Source: Quillaja saponaria (lineage: Eukaryota > Streptophyta > Magnoliopsida > Fabales > Quillajaceae). From it: DNA of 64,000 nucleotides. Location: assembly GCA_029379385.1 (NCBI GenBank), contig CM055612.1:15810001-15874000 (forward strand). Direction: 5' to 3'. Numbering within the stretch: the first letter of the stretch is position 1; the number at the start of each line of letters is the position of its first letter. Shown one piece after another: positions 1 to 12,499 of the stretch. A program made the translations under genes and the position numbers. Under the pieces are notes generated by a model that was not told the origin of the DNA, ran no database searches, and saw nothing but the letters and a program-made list of their open reading frames with translations.

Positions 1-699
1 AATGAGCAAAAAGTATCAACACCAGCAACGGGATGTCAACAACAATCCTAAAAAAACATAAATAAACTTAGAATAATAAAATATATATATCGATTTTAAC
101 ATTAAATGGTTTATGTAATTTCTATTTTATATTTTATTTTAAAAAAATTAAATGGTATACGTAATTTAACTAATTATTATTGATTAAATATTACTAATTA
201 TAATAAATAATATTAATTATAATTTCATTAATTGTAATATATATAATAATATATATGATTAAAATTTGTAAAAATAATAGATTGTAAATAAATTTTTTAT
301 TGATTAAATAATTTAATTTAACTAATAATAATAATAATAATTTTTTAAACAAAAAATTTTATAACTTACCAAGATTTTGCTGCAAAGAAACACAAATACT
401 GCGAAGAAGAATGAAATAAGAGATTAAGGAAATGAGGGATGAAGGAAATGAGAGATCAAGGAACAATGGTATGAAGAAAATGAGGGAGGAAATGAGATAT
501 TTGTAGTAGGAGAGCTCTCTTATGGTTGTGTGGTGAGGAGTGAAAGAAAAAAAGTAGAGGGGAAGGGGAAAGTAGAGCATGCATGCATGCTCTGCAAAAT
601 TAAAATTATTGAACGTAGGGGGCAGGGGTAGGCTTGCAGCAGGTATGAGGGGATAGGCTGCCAGAAGGGGGTAGCCCGTGGGGGGACAAAACGTGGAAT

Positions 700-726
700 G
701 AAACCGAGTTTTCAAAACTCGGTTTC
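700..726. repeat. 27-bp near-perfect palindrome
   Basis: Two 13-base arms (GAAACCGAGTTTT and its complement) meet at a single central base, position 713. A diverged half-copy (GAAAACGGGTTTTGAAAATACAGTTTC-like) follows at about 813-840. The motif sits in a G/A-rich block and looks like part of a dispersed repeat rather than a protein-binding operator. Confidence 0.7.
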
Positions 727-1088
727 AGGGCTCAATTAATTTGGTTGTCGTGGGCCCGTGAGATGTGTGTTATGGGGTCCATGAGGTGACATGGCATGGT
801 GAGTCGGACCAGAAAACGGGTTTTGAAAATACAGTTTCAGAGTTTACTCCATTTTGGCTATTAAAGTAAAAAATTTACCATTCTGTACAAAAATTTTAGG
901 ACTTGGACCCTTTTGTCCAAAATCCTGCAAAATTACTCCCATTTTTCATATCTTTATATATATATGTATTCTCTCACTTCAATTATTATTATTTTTTTCT
1001 TTGTTGGCACCTTAATTCCAAAATAAATAAATAAAATATTATAGTCAAAGTTATGAAAACTCATGGTGTCAAATAAATTTTGAAATGT

Positions 1089-1091
<3 letters not shown>

Positions 1092-1130
<39 letters not shown>
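1092..1130. repeat. (AT)n microsatellite
   Basis: About 19 uninterrupted AT dinucleotides, likely length-polymorphic. Confidence 0.95.
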
Positions 1131-1132
<2 letters not shown>

Positions 1133-2934
1133 AAGTAACTATTTATCTACTTTACTTTTATTCTTATTTGTTATAGTTTTACCTATAAACGGGAATTATA
1201 CACCAAAATTTTAAAACAACTTACTAACATATCGATAACAAATTATTAACGTATTGGGTTATCACAAATATATTGGATGTCACTCTTCCCAATGATTGTC
1301 ACTAGCTGAAAAATTGTGTATAGGCTCTTTTGAGCTATTGGTTATGATGGTGGGTGATAGCTTCTTCCGTGTTGAAGGCAATGAGCTCCTCTTGATTTTG
1401 GTGACTTCGTGCATGAAGATTTTCCTGAAATAAATTTATAATCGCGACTGAAAAGCCAAATTCAATAGAAAATTTGTTAAATCCATATATATGAGAATAT
1501 TTTGCTGAAAATAAACAATAATATATAATTTTTTAAATATAAGTTGTACAAATTCGCGGGTTACCCTTCACTGGGAGTTCAACCATTTGAATTTGAAATT
1601 AACTTCGACCTATAGGTAGCTTGCTATGTAGGGGAGGAATATATTCCTCTTGTGGTCATTATTTGACCTCCATATTTATTATTTGGCTTACAATACAAGC
1701 ATATAATTGTTCTCCAAATAACAATTTTTCTCCAAATAACCTTAAATAAAAATTTCCTTTAGTAGCATACTTGTGTAAATTTTACAAATATACTTTTAAA
1801 AAATATATAATCATGTATTTAAGCGAGCAACGATAAGCATAATGCAATTAAACAATTAAGTAATTATATAAATATATAAAAATTTAGGGGCTAGATTGTT
1901 GAAAAGTCTATGTAGTAATCCAATTAAATCAAAGGAGAAATTACAATAAGTGATAGAGCAATTTAGAGCACTTAAACGGAGCAATTAAAAAGAATAAGAA
2001 GAGCAATAATTACAATCATTCAACAAATCGTTTATTAGCCGTTTGAGACCAAATTGGATTTGCACTTGAAGAAGTCCAAGTGAGAAGTCAGCAAAGTATG
2101 TACTTCATTTTTATTTATTATTTATTAACTTTCAAATAAACAATTAAAAAGTAGAACATTAAAAGCAATAAAGGTCTCCTGAACTTTTGTTTTTAACGCA
2201 TGTGAATTTGAACAAAGGTGAAAATGCTTCAGCTCTTTCTAATTTACGTACCTGAATTAGAGTCTAGAATTATATATGGGCAGACACGTTGAAGCCACAA
2301 GTTGAAGGGCTCAAGATAGCTGATGATGCACACATTTTATTTTATTGCTCTAATACACTCTCTCCACACTGGAAGTGAAAAATAGCAAGCATACTGCAAC
2401 CTAATGTCAGCCCCTTGTTTAATGTGAGCTTGCTGCATTTGTTAATCATGCATTTTATATGCATCCCATTGTTCTTTCGCCTCCTATGACGGGCCTTTTT
2501 TCAAGCATGTGAATTGGGGATTCGTGCTTCAGGGGTTATTTGATATTGTTCTGACTAGAAAATTTAGTGGATATTGAAAAATCTAATTTGTCCTCCGGAT
2601 AACTGATATGCAAAGGGGCAGTCATTTGGACTTGTGAAAATTTCGACGATCAAGTCAGTATTTAATCACAGTGTATAGGCTGAAAAGCTGTATAAGGATG
2701 AGTTAGAGGAACAATCTGATTTGTTTTGACATCCGTCATAATAATAATGACGTCAGTTACATAATAATGAATGATAATGACACCCGTTATAATATTAATA
2801 AGAATTAATGGTGATAGTTACAATTCGGATTAATCCGTTATACTTTAACTATGTCACGTTTGATATTATTAGATTGGTACAATCCTATATTATCAACTAT
2901 AAATTATTATAGTGTATATAATTAATCACTAGCC

Positions 2935-3060
2935 TTGTACACACAAGCTTTCTATTATACGGGTGGAAGATCGGGAAAGAATGAAGGAATATGGGAGATG
3001 TATGGTGGGGAAGGTTATATTTTCATTTTGGTAGTGTGTGATTTTTTTCCATCCTTTTTT
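2935..3060 (-). repeat. Dispersed repeat, Helitron-like, copy 1
   Basis: Read on the minus strand this matches 6858-6975: both contain CACTACCAAAATGAAAATAT, then AACCTT, a diverged middle, TATAATAGAAAG, and a short stem-loop around GTGTGTACAAGGC. The hairpin next to CTAGT/CTAAT and the 5' TCTATACTACTATAAAA at the other copy resemble Helitron ends. No protein-coding part is present, so it would be a non-autonomous fragment. Confidence 0.45.
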
Positions 3061-3623
3061 AAATAAATTATCCATTTTAAAAAGAAACCAAAATTGGTAA
3101 ATATAAAAAGATATTTAACTACAGATCAGGGATATATTCTATGAAATTTTATTAAAAAATAAAATAAAAGGGGTCTTCTCATAGTTGTTGTTAATTAATT
3201 TTCTTTTTTTGTTTAATTACTAAGAGTCATAATAACAACAAAATAAATTGTAAAACATATTGAAACAGAATTATATCAGTTTCTCAGTTCAGTCATTTAA
3301 AAAATATTTCAGTCAATTTTATCTTTCAAGATTCAAAAAATCTCAATCAAGTTCTATTACTATGTTTACATTTTATAAATAAACGAAATAATCACATTTA
3401 AAATAAAAAAAATTAGTATACATAAGTTGTTTTTATATATTGCAAAATATTTTTTGATATTTTATCATTAAAATATGTATAATTATTTTATTTATACATG
3501 AATATGAGAGAATATAACTTGTTGAAAAATTAAAGATCTTAAAAGATGAAATTGACTGAAAATATTCATTGATGACTAAATTAAAAACTAAGACAATTCT
3601 GAGAGACTAAAACAGTGATGAAG

Positions 3624-3659
<36 letters not shown>

Positions 3660-5279
3660 AAGTAAAATAAAAAATTAAATGGAAATTTACTTATCAATAA
3701 AAATTATGGAAGTCACTCAACAGTTCAACTAGAAAGAAAAAATATATATAGGGAAGAGCCCAACCAAAAACAAAGAGAAACTAAAGAGAGACAAGAGAGG
3801 CTCCATAGTTGACCAGCCATAATTGGCTTCCCTGTAAATATGGAAACTATCCACAATCCAATTTATAGAGTGCGCAGTCTGAGTTGGGCCATATTCCTTA
3901 CAGAGAAGATTTAGCAACTATCAGAGTAGAAAGACAATTCAAGAAAATGCTTCCTTCCATCCATTCATTGAGACTTCCTTTAAAGGAAGTAAAATGAAAA
4001 AAAAAAAAAATTGAAAACAAATTGGTGAGACTGCAGCCCATGCTGCGCGATAGAGAGGAGTAAACATCTTATATATAGTACAACATTTTTATGGATGGAT
4101 GGAAGAGCATCTTCTTCAAATGTCTTTGCAAAGTTGCTAAATCTTCTCTTTAAAGAAGATGACCCAACTCAAAGGAGGTCATTGTAAAAGTTTGATAAAA
4201 AATTTCATAAAAAGTGGGAATAGATGCAGAGTAAAGAGAGATTACATGATTATATATAGAGAGAGGAGTAAAGAGAGATCACACGATTATTTTGTAAAAG
4301 TTTTAACCTTCTTTTGGATGTATAAAGAAAAAAAAAAAGTTGTTAGGCCATATCTGTAATGTCAAGGTGTCAACCAATCAGTGGAGCTTTATAGGGCAAT
4401 TAAATTCAAAACAGTTGTGATTTATAGGTGGGAACTGCTTGGTTTTAGTAAAACGTACGATGGCCATTGTGATGGATTTGTCGTTTTCTAAGATTTTCAA
4501 CTTTCTTGTCATGCTATGTATTCTATTCCATGGTCTGGAAATTGTGTATATCATGTCTCCTTTGTTTCTTGATCTCCATTCTCCCACGTAACTTAGTTTG
4601 GTTGCGACAATAATACATATCATGTGATTGCCTGCCGACTCCCTCGTAGCCTTTATGGTCATCAAGTGTTATTAATTAGGAGTGGAAGGAAGGACTGCAG
4701 TTCTGAATTTTGGGATGATTCTTTTGTGCTGGACCTAAAGAAATGACAAATATAAATAAAAGGACAAATGAGTTGAGCTGTTATATTCGGAAGTTAAATG
4801 GTTTAAGTTTTTAAATGTTTCAATTGATTTAATCAGTGTTGGAAATAATTATTTTACTTAAAAATTTAAGTTAATAGGTGAATTATAATCTCATATGTTC
4901 TTCTACGTGTATGCTTATTGAATTTGTTAGCGTAAAAAATAAATATACAATTAATCTCAATTGATTGATTCGTTATTTTCCTGGGTGCCAATGAATTTAT
5001 TTGTTATATTTTTGGACAATATCTGAAATTCTCCTATAACAATGCTTTTCTCAAGAATGGTTGAATGGATGATTCAATGAAATTCTTTTTTACATATGAT
5101 TCTCATTGAATCATATCTTTTCAATTGGATATCATGTTCCTCCGGGTTCCTCCAATGAATTTTCTGCAGGGTGCCAAGTAATTGTGGGAGTAGGCACTTT
5201 TATAAAACTTCTAGTGAAACCCTAAAAGAAAGAAAGGGACCGCCAAATATTACAAAGCGTTATACTCATCCTGGCATTA
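3061..5279. other. Intergenic, no gene recognised
   Basis: A+T-rich DNA with short open frames at 3729-3917 (minus), 4159-4359 (plus) and 4378-4665 (minus). None has a recognisable domain, a supporting splice structure or a convincing composition. Near 3950-4115 two imperfect complementary CTTCCATCCATTCA-like words face each other. I see no miRNA family match. Confidence 0.4.
3626..3656. repeat. (AT)n microsatellite
   Basis: About 15 AT dinucleotides followed by GTTAAG. Confidence 0.95.
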
Positions 5280-5790
5280 GTTTGTGGCTAGAGCTTGACA
5301 CGAGTCAGTCTCGAGCCTGTTCAACTAAGCTCAACTTGAACTCAAGAAATTTTACTTGTTCGAGCTCCGCTCGTGTTTGGGAAAAAATAAAAAACAAAAC
5401 AAAACTTGAGTTCGAGAGCTTGGCTTGTGCTCGGCTCAAGCTTGTTAGACTTATTCTTAAATCAAAATATCTTTTTTCTTATTTAAATCAATGTAACTAT
5501 GCATGTTTTAGTAACAGTAATAATATAAGTTATTCAAATAATCTAATACAAGCAAACTTGGAATATATTTCTAACTAAAATAATTAAGTAAAAATATAAA
5601 ATATTTTATGGACCGAGCCTATTCGAGCTACTCGCGAGTTTCTCGATCCTAAACCCAAAAGCTAGATTTTCTAATCGAGCTCCAAAATTTTATTCGAGCT
5701 TGGCTTGTAAACTCAAACAAGCTGAGCCGAGTCAAGCTTTATAGAACAAAGCTTGAATGAGTCGAGTTAAGCTCGGCTCGTGAGCCAACC
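5280..5790. repeat. Fold-back MITE-like element rich in GAGCTCG/CGAGCT words
   Basis: Left arm words (GGCTAGAGCTTGACACGAGT, TCGAGCCTGTTC, AAGCTCAACTTGA) recur in reverse complement in the right arm (GAGTCGAGTTAAGCTCGGCT, CGTGAGCCAACCCTA). An A+T-rich centre lies at 5450-5600. Repeats with this GAGCTCGGCTCGAGCTTG vocabulary are widespread in plant genomes and behave as non-autonomous, hAT-like MITEs; that superfamily assignment is inference. The open frame 5171-5578 simply reads through it. Confidence 0.5.
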
Positions 5791-6857
5791 CTATTTGAGA
5801 CAGACATTGAACAAATGAAAAATAATTGGGCCTCACAAATTGTCTAGACACTGTTCAATGGACAAAAAAAATTAAATTCTCCAAAACACTTTGCATGTGT
5901 GCTTATCAATAGCAATTGCTCTTGCAACATGTTGGACTCTTATGTCACGGTGACACAATTTTTGTTTAAGTTTTATACAAACGGGTTAATTATTACCATG
6001 AAGCAAGGTTGCATTAAGGGCCAATGAAATCATTATGTTCCGTGCCAAAGATTAAAAAAAAAAAAAAAAAAGAGTCCGATGTTCAAAATATTGATGGGAA
6101 AATATCGAGACTTGTAAACTAGTTACACTAACAAATCTTATTAGTAAACAAGTCTCAATGGGGTATTTGTAGAAGATACAATTTCATTCTAATTACAAAA
6201 TATCATATGTCACTTGAAAGTATACAATAATGGTCAATAAAATCATGTCACACATTATTTATGATGTCAAATTGAGTTTGAAGATAAATAATTAAATAAA
6301 AAGTGTTTGAATAAATTCAGTCAGATCTTTAGTACACTTCTATCTGTAGGATACAAAAATAAAAAGAAATGATTATCTTGTTTCTATTGATTTTTCAAGG
6401 TTACAAAGATTTGATCTATAAATTGGATTGTGGATAGTTCCCATATATTTCGTGAATCAGTATTTATTTGGCACAATTAGTTAGGTTCCTCTTTAGTTAC
6501 CTTTTTCTTTTTTGTTGGATTCCTCCCCATTTTGTACCAGGAAAAAAAAAAAACTTGTTGAACAGTGTTTCATTCATGCTCTCTGCACAACTACGCACAA
6601 ATGAAATTAATATAATTTCAATGGCATTTGAGTGACCTCCGCAATTGTTGAAAGTAAATTTCTATTTTATAAAAAAAAAAATATAATAATAAAAAAAAAT
6701 AATCTCTTATTTTACTTAATATATAAATAATATAAATCTGCTTCAATTTTTTTAGAATTATTTTATTTTTTTATTATGACTTAGTAATTGAAAAAAAAAA
6801 AAAAAAAAAAACCAAGATTGACAACAACAATGAATATCTATACTACTATAAAAAAAA
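5791..6857. other. Intergenic, no gene recognised
   Basis: A+T-rich with several poly(A) runs (about 6054-6071, 6541-6553, 6790-6811). No coding signal. Confidence 0.5.
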
Positions 6858-6975
6858 GGAAAAGAAAAAAACGCACTACCAAAATGAAAATATAACCTTG
6901 CCGACTATCTCCCACCCACCTACATTATCTTTCATCCGTATAATAGAAAGCCTGTGCGTGCACAAGGCTAATAAT
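6858..6975 (+). repeat. Dispersed repeat, Helitron-like, copy 2 (inverted relative to copy 1)
   Basis: It begins just after TCTATACTACTATAAAA, shares CACTACCAAAATGAAAATAT with 2935-3060, and ends at the stem-loop GCCTGTGCGTGCACAAGGC followed by TAAT. Together with copy 1 it brackets about 3.8 kb in inverted orientation. Confidence 0.45.
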
Positions 6976-9003
6976 TAATTATAATGACTTTATCCTAACC
7001 CTCCATTGTTTTATTAAATTTGACTATGAAAATGTAAATAAATCTTCTAAACCCACTAATTTGTCTGAAGGATACAAGTGCAACAATGGTGTTTTGCAAG
7101 AATTAAAATATCGTTTGAGACACAGTGGGTTTGAAAATATTAAATTACAATTATTCCTTTTTTATTTAGTTATTTCCCTTGTTTTAACTGATGTTTAGTT
7201 GATAATTAATAACAAATAAGTAATCTTATTAGTTTTTATTTCATATAGATTTTTGTTTAGATTTAAAAATAAAATAAAATAAAATCAGATATGGTCTCTT
7301 CCCTTGCAAAAAAGAAAACAACACATGGAACTTGTAAAAATCTACTGCATTGGACCTACTAAACATAAATTCAAAAACAAAAGACAAAACATGAAAACAA
7401 ATGAATTAAAATTTTTAAAAACATGAAAGGATCGTTTGAAGTATGACTTATTTAGAGTCTCCTTGGATTGGAGGTGAGTCTAGAACCATGGTCTTTGTCT
7501 TTTTGTATTTTTTATTTTATTTTATTTTGTGTTTGAATTGTCCAAAAACTGTGATTTGTAATTATGGTCTAAAAAAACATAGTTATATGTACATTATTAA
7601 AATGGGCATTCATATATTATGCTATAAAATTGAACCTCTTTTTTATTTAGCTTTGATTTTCAATTGAAATTAAACTTTTTTTTATTCAATTTTTATTCTA
7701 ATTAAACTTTTAAAAAAAAAATTTAATTCTAATAAATAATACACTTTAAAAAGCAGTTTGAAATAATTTAACGAAACAAACAAATTCAAATAAACAAAGT
7801 ACAAAAACAGTACCTAAAAAAAAAAATCCTAAAATTGAAAAAAAACGAAAAGAAAAAAAAAAAGAGACAATTCTTCAAGTTCTTATGTTGGGAGCGGGCT
7901 GTGTGTCTGTTCGCCAAATGGGCTTTGTAAATGTTATGATATGTGGATGTTGCAGTACAGTATGGACGGATTAACTAACAGTAGCATGTTTTTTTTTTTT
8001 TTTTTAAGACTGTATTAAGTATCACTAATTCTAGGATTTGTTTTAAGAACTTATTTTTTTATAAGTATTTATAATTTCTATCTTAAATATAACTGAGATC
8101 GGTGGGAAAGGAAAATGTCAGGAAATATAAAAAAAAAAAAAAATAGAACTGTTACACAATACTCAAGAGAATTAGTTCACTGTTCATTTAACTGTCTATT
8201 GCTTTTTAACCGATGTCAACAAATCAAGGCACAATAATGGTTTCTCTATTATATTAAATATTAACAAAAAATAAAAAAAATGAGAGATTAAGAAATTAAC
8301 AAATGAGAAAGAAAAGGATAGCTAGAAAATATGTCAAAAATATTTCTCCATTAAGATGTCAGACTTGCCAGAGGAACTATGTTTTGTTGTTTCAGGACTG
8401 TTTTTTTGGTGATCTATACATGTGCAGTTCCCTCCGGAACTATTACAAGTTATACATAAAAGGGATTCCCTTACATGTTTCCTGGTTTGTGTAATGATAG
8501 ATGTGATAAAGAACATCAGTCTTCTAAGCAATAGTGGTGTATGATATACACTCAGTAAACATCTTCAATGAAACTAGGCGTAATCTATCAATTTAGACTA
8601 GGTGGATTCAGTTATCTTTGATCCAGAAATGGGGCTAATGATATTCTACAAAGATTCAGAGAGGAAGAGAGTGATACAGAGAGGTTGGAGAAAAAAGGCT
8701 TTGATTATACTTGACTGAATTTGATTACAATGTTGAACGACTATTTTAAAGTTGGGTTATACCAAACTGTCTACTACACTGCCAACTAAAGCTTTCTCCA
8801 GCCAATTGGTTAGAAACTGACTAAAAAGGCTATTATACCATTAAGTAATGCAATTGAAAAAAGTAACCCTCTTCTTTATTTACTAGCTATCTAGTTTCCC
8901 AGTTCAATTCTTCTTCTTCCATTCATGGTTTCACATGATATTCTCTTCTAACTATCCCTCCAAAAAATAATTTGTTGTAGAAATCAGATTTTGGAGTTAG
9001 GGC
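6976..9003. other. Intergenic, no gene recognised
   Basis: A+T-rich DNA with poly(A)/poly(T) tracts (7845-7863, 7988-8006, 8129-8144). Open frames at 7443-7667 and 8303-8531 have no recognisable domain. The 8620-9000 part has a slightly higher G+C content and may be an unrecognised LTR remnant. Confidence 0.4.
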
Positions 9004-9383
9004 TGTTAAATATCTAAAAAAGTAGTAATAACAAATAATAGAAATAAAACAGTAAAAGACACCAGATTTACATGGTTTATCCAATATAGGCTACGTCCAC
9101 AGCAAGCACTAAGCCAGTGATAACTGTTATTGAAGAATATCACAATCACTCAAGCACACACTCACAAGGATTTGATCTCACTCTTTCAGGAGATTCAATC
9201 CTACTCTCAAGAGAATTTTCTCACAGGAATTTTCTCTCTGATATATTTTCTTCTCATATAAGGATATATATATATATATAGCAACATTAGAAAAACTTAA
9301 TTATAAGTCTACTACTATTATAGCTTTTTTATGGGCCCCCAAAGCAACCTAACTGAAGAAATATCAAGCTTCATAAAACAACA
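9004..9383 (-). repeat. 3' LTR of minus-strand Ty1/copia element
   Basis: Bounded by TG at 9004 (TGTTAAATATC) and CA at 9383 (AAAACAACA), so TG...CA on either strand. Read on the minus strand it is preceded by the purine-rich tract AAGTGGGAGAT (9384-9394), the expected polypurine tract next to a 3' LTR. It follows directly after the copia RNase H end. No matching 5' LTR of this family was found at the other end of the element. Confidence 0.8.
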
Positions 9384-9424
9384 ATCTCCCACTTGAAGGC
9401 TAATTTCTTCTTCTTCATCAAGCT

Positions 9425-9910
9425 AGTCATGGCTTGACTTAGTGTTTACTTGCTTTCTTCAACTATGCTATAAGATTTTACTACTTTTGTGAACATATCT
9501 GCAGGGTTCTTGCTGCCTTAAATTTTATCAAGTTTTAGCTACCCATCCTTCAACACTGATCTTATGAAGTGATATCTCAACTGAATATGCTTCATCTTTG
9601 AATGGAATGCAGGGTTCTTTGCCAAGTGAATTGCACTTTGGCTATCACACCGAAATTTATTGTCTCTCTGACCTCTACCCAATTCCTCTATGAAACACTG
9701 AAGCCAAATCATCACTTTGCTTGCTTCAGTCAAAGCAACATACTCTGCCTTCTTGGTTGAAAGTGCCACAACCTTCTGTAGTTGTGAAATCCAGCTTACA
9801 GCTACTATTCTACCTATGAGGTCAACATGGGAGTGGTTCGTATCAACATAGCCCTGTACAACATAATTCTTTCCACCAAAACATAAGCAATACCTTGATG
9901 TTCCTCTCAA
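9425..9910 (-). pseudogene. Copia RNase H (C-terminal end of pol), degenerate
   Basis: The 123-aa open part contains GYVDTNHSHVDLIGR..., then STKKAEYVALTEASK, DSQSAIHLAKNPAFHSKMKH and the RYHFIR signature. These correspond to the Ty1/copia RNase H strand, catalytic acidic residues and H-x-K-H-I box. Downstream, 9425-9538 continues as NPADMFTK, the usual copia C-terminal signature, in another frame. The family domain degrades the RNA of the cDNA hybrid. Frame breaks show it is dead. It lies immediately upstream of the polypurine tract and 3' LTR, as expected. Confidence 0.85.
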
Positions 9911-9999
9911 GTACCTGAGTATCCATTGTACTGCCTTTCAATGTTGTATCTGCTCGTAACTCCCACTGCATGTGCAATATTCGGTCTTATACTAACCAT

Positions 10000-11280
10000 T
10001 GCATACATTAAAACTTCCTACAATGCTTGCATATAGCACCCTTGACATATACTTCTTCTTTTCTTTCGTTGAAGGACATGGCACTATGGATAATTTGAAA
10101 CAACTTACTAGTGGTGTAGCAACAGGTCTTTCTTTTTCCATGTGAAATCTCTTCAGCACCTTTTCGACATACCTTTCCTACGATAACCAGACCTTTTCAT
10201 TTTCTCCGTCTTTCTTTATCATCATCCTAAGGATTTTTTGAGCCTCACCTAAGTCTTTCATATCAAAGACTTCATACAATTTTTTCCTTCAAACCATTTA
10301 TTCTCTACATATTAAGTCTTGTAACCAACATGTCATTCACATACAGTGCAAGAATAATGAAATAATTGTTATCGAATAATTGAAAATAAATACAATGGTC
10401 ATATTGACTTTGAACATATTATGCATCCTGCATGAATTTGTCGAACTTTAAATACCACTGTCTAGAAGCTTGTTTAAGGCCATAAAAGCTCTTTTTTCAG
10501 TTTACAAACTAGGTTCTCCTTACCTTTTACCCCATACCCTTCAGGTTAATGTATATAGATATCTTTATCTAACTTACCATGTAAGAATGCAGTCTTCACA
10601 TCTAATTGCTCAAGATGTAAATTTTCTATAGCCACTAAATTCAGTAATCTATATCAGGGTCATTTTTACTACAGAGGAAAAATTTCTTGAAAATTGATCC
10701 CTTTCTTCTAAGTAAACCCTTTTACCATAAATCTCGCCTTGTATCTTTTTGAACTATCAGCCTCATTTTTCACTCTGTATACCCATTTATTGTTTAGCGG
10801 TTTCTTATCAACAAGAAGCTTCACCAAGTCCCATGTCTTGTTCTTGGCTAATAAGTTCATCTCCTCTTTCATAGCTTGCTCCCACTTCCAACTGGACTCA
10901 TCCTCTATAATTTCTTTAAAACTTTCAGGTTCACTAGCATCCTTATACAACACAAAATTCAAATAAGGTGAATATCTATTTGGGGCTCTAATTTGCCTCT
11001 GGGATCTTCTTAATACAAAAGTAATTGGTTCTTGCTCATTATTTTTGGACATATTAGTCTCTGTATCAATCTGTGGTTCTTTAGGCATTCTCACATTCGA
11101 TTCAACTACACCAAGTATGTCCTCAATAGTTATAAACTCCTTTTTATCTTCTTCAACCTTTTGCTTTCTATCTTTGTACATACATTTTTTAAAAAAAATC
11201 CTTGCTACGATTGATCCTGTTTCACTCATAATCCCATAATCGATAATCATACTCGTCTCCACCATATCTAATGAAGGCAC
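10000..11280 (-). pseudogene. Copia reverse transcriptase with upstream linker, degenerate
   Basis: The open part 10708-11280 (190 aa) begins in the variable integrase-RT linker. It passes through RRSQRQIRAPNRYSP and then the RT start: EPESFKEIIED, W-KWEQAMKEEMNLLAKNKTWDLV, NKWVYRVKNEADSSKRYKARFMVKGFT. These match copia RT motif 1 in order. The C-terminal half of the RT (10000-10707) is readable only in pieces across shifted frames, with a YV-D-like region near 10330. The enzyme would synthesise element cDNA in virus-like particles. Multiple stops and indels make it non-functional. Confidence 0.85.
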
Positions 11281-11289
11281 ATTTGATAG

Positions 11290-12010
11290 CCTTAGGTTCT
11301 AACCTTTTCATGTTCTCATTATCAACATGTACATAAGAAATACATTCAAAAGTTTTGAGAAAATAGTAGTTTACCTCATTTCATGTCCAAGCTTCCTCAA
11401 GGATCCCACCATCTAAGGCATGAGGTGGGCTTTTATTGATCAAGAAAACTGTAGTATCAATAGTTGCAGCCCAAAACTGTAATGGCAATCCTGAATGAAT
11501 TCTCATACTCCTAGAATGCTCTATGATAGTTATGTTTATCCTTTCAAGAACACCGTTCTACTGTAGTGTTCTAGGAAGTATCTAAATCCTGCGAATCTCA
11601 TTCTTTTGACAGTACTCTTTGAAGTTCTTGTCTCGATATTCACCATCGTTATCAGACTTTAGACATTTCACTTTTCTACCTTTGTTAGTTTCTATAAGTG
11701 CCTTCCACTTCTTGAAGACTTCAAATACATTAGATTTGCAACTAATAGCAAAAGCCCAAGTCATTCTAGTTGCATTATCAATGAACGTAACAAAATAAAA
11801 TTTACCTTCATGAGATTTTACCTGAGCTGGGCCCTACATGTCTGAGTATCAAGTCTAGTTTCCCAGTCTTCTTTATATGTCTTCCTTTTTCTTAAAGCTG
11901 ACTCTTTTCTGCTTTCCATATACACAATCTTCACAAAACTCGAATTCCAAGCCTAGCAATAATTTTCTTGAATGTACCTGTTTCATACCAATCTCACTTA
12001 AGTGCCTAAG
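11290..12010 (-). pseudogene. Copia integrase core, degenerate
   Basis: The piece 11582-11764 reads TWAFAISCKSNVFEVFKKWKALIETNKGRKVKCLKSDNDGEY..., split here by frame. The conserved SDNDGEY stretch is the second catalytic Asp region of the DDE integrase, and the downstream NGxxERxN-like region is broken. Upstream pieces to about 12010 read as Cys/His-type integrase zinc-binding and core remnants in other frames. Family role: inserts element cDNA into the genome. Orientation and order agree with a copia pol. Confidence 0.75.
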
Positions 12011-12227
12011 TCTGTATTCCATATTGTAGAACTTCCATCTATAATAGCTAATACATCATTATTAATAGTGTACAAAGTGCAAATGAGATTACCTTTTGCC
12101 ACTATAGTGAATCTTTTGTAATCTTCCACTTTCCTCCACCAAAACTAATATGGTACCCTTAACTATCAAGCTAACTCACAGAAATCAGATTTTTCTTCAA
12201 AGAAGAAACATAATTAACGTCATTCAA

Positions 12228-12464
12228 TCACAATTTGCAATTATCGGACAATTTAAAAACAATTATCCTTTTTCTTGCAATTTCATATCTTTGTTCATTT
12301 CCAACAGTTACATACCCAAAATCACCATGAACATAATCATGAAAATAGTGCTTATGTGAACTGCAATTAAATGAAGCACCAGAATCAATAAACCATATGA
12401 CAGATGTAACATCAATTGATGTAGTTAAACAAAAGTTACCATTATCGTTATCACCTCTCACCAC
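12228..12464 (-). pseudogene. Copia aspartic protease fragment
   Basis: A 78-aa open piece contains VIWFIDSGASFNCSSHK, the copia protease active-site block (D-S-G-A after W-hydrophobic). It is followed by DYVHGDFGYVTVGNEQRYEI, typical of the region leading to the GAG-pre-integrase domain. The catalytic DSG is intact, but flanking sequence needs frame changes to join gag and integrase. Confidence 0.8.
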
Positions 12465-12499
12465 ATTAGCTTCCTCATCACATGCTTTCCCTTGTCATT

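Larger units (their letters stand above)
1..2934. other. A+T-rich intergenic DNA, no gene recognised
   Basis: Long A+T-rich sequence with frequent stops on both strands. The longest open frame (359-715, minus) is rich in Pro, Leu and Phe, has no family motif and lies in a G/A-biased stretch, so it is not called a gene. The 600-965 part carries a palindrome and the wording of plant repeats with phrases such as ACTTGGACCCTTTTGTCCAAAA. I associate that wording with large MULE or gypsy-derived elements from memory only. Confidence 0.5.

Noticed and set aside
359..715. 118-codon minus-strand frame
   Set aside because: Low-complexity Pro/Leu/Phe/Ser composition from a G/A-rich strand; no domain, no intron context.
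3945..4115. Possible miRNA precursor from facing CTTCCATCCATTCA words
   Set aside because: Arms are about 130 bp apart with poor pairing outside 13-15 bases, and no known mature miRNA is recognised.
4378..4665. 95-codon minus-strand frame and a readable plus-strand text
   Set aside because: Neither strand gives a family motif I can name; the plus strand has several stops.
10739..11239. Plus-strand open frames over the copia RT region
   Set aside because: Antisense shadows of the minus-strand RT/linker coding sequence.
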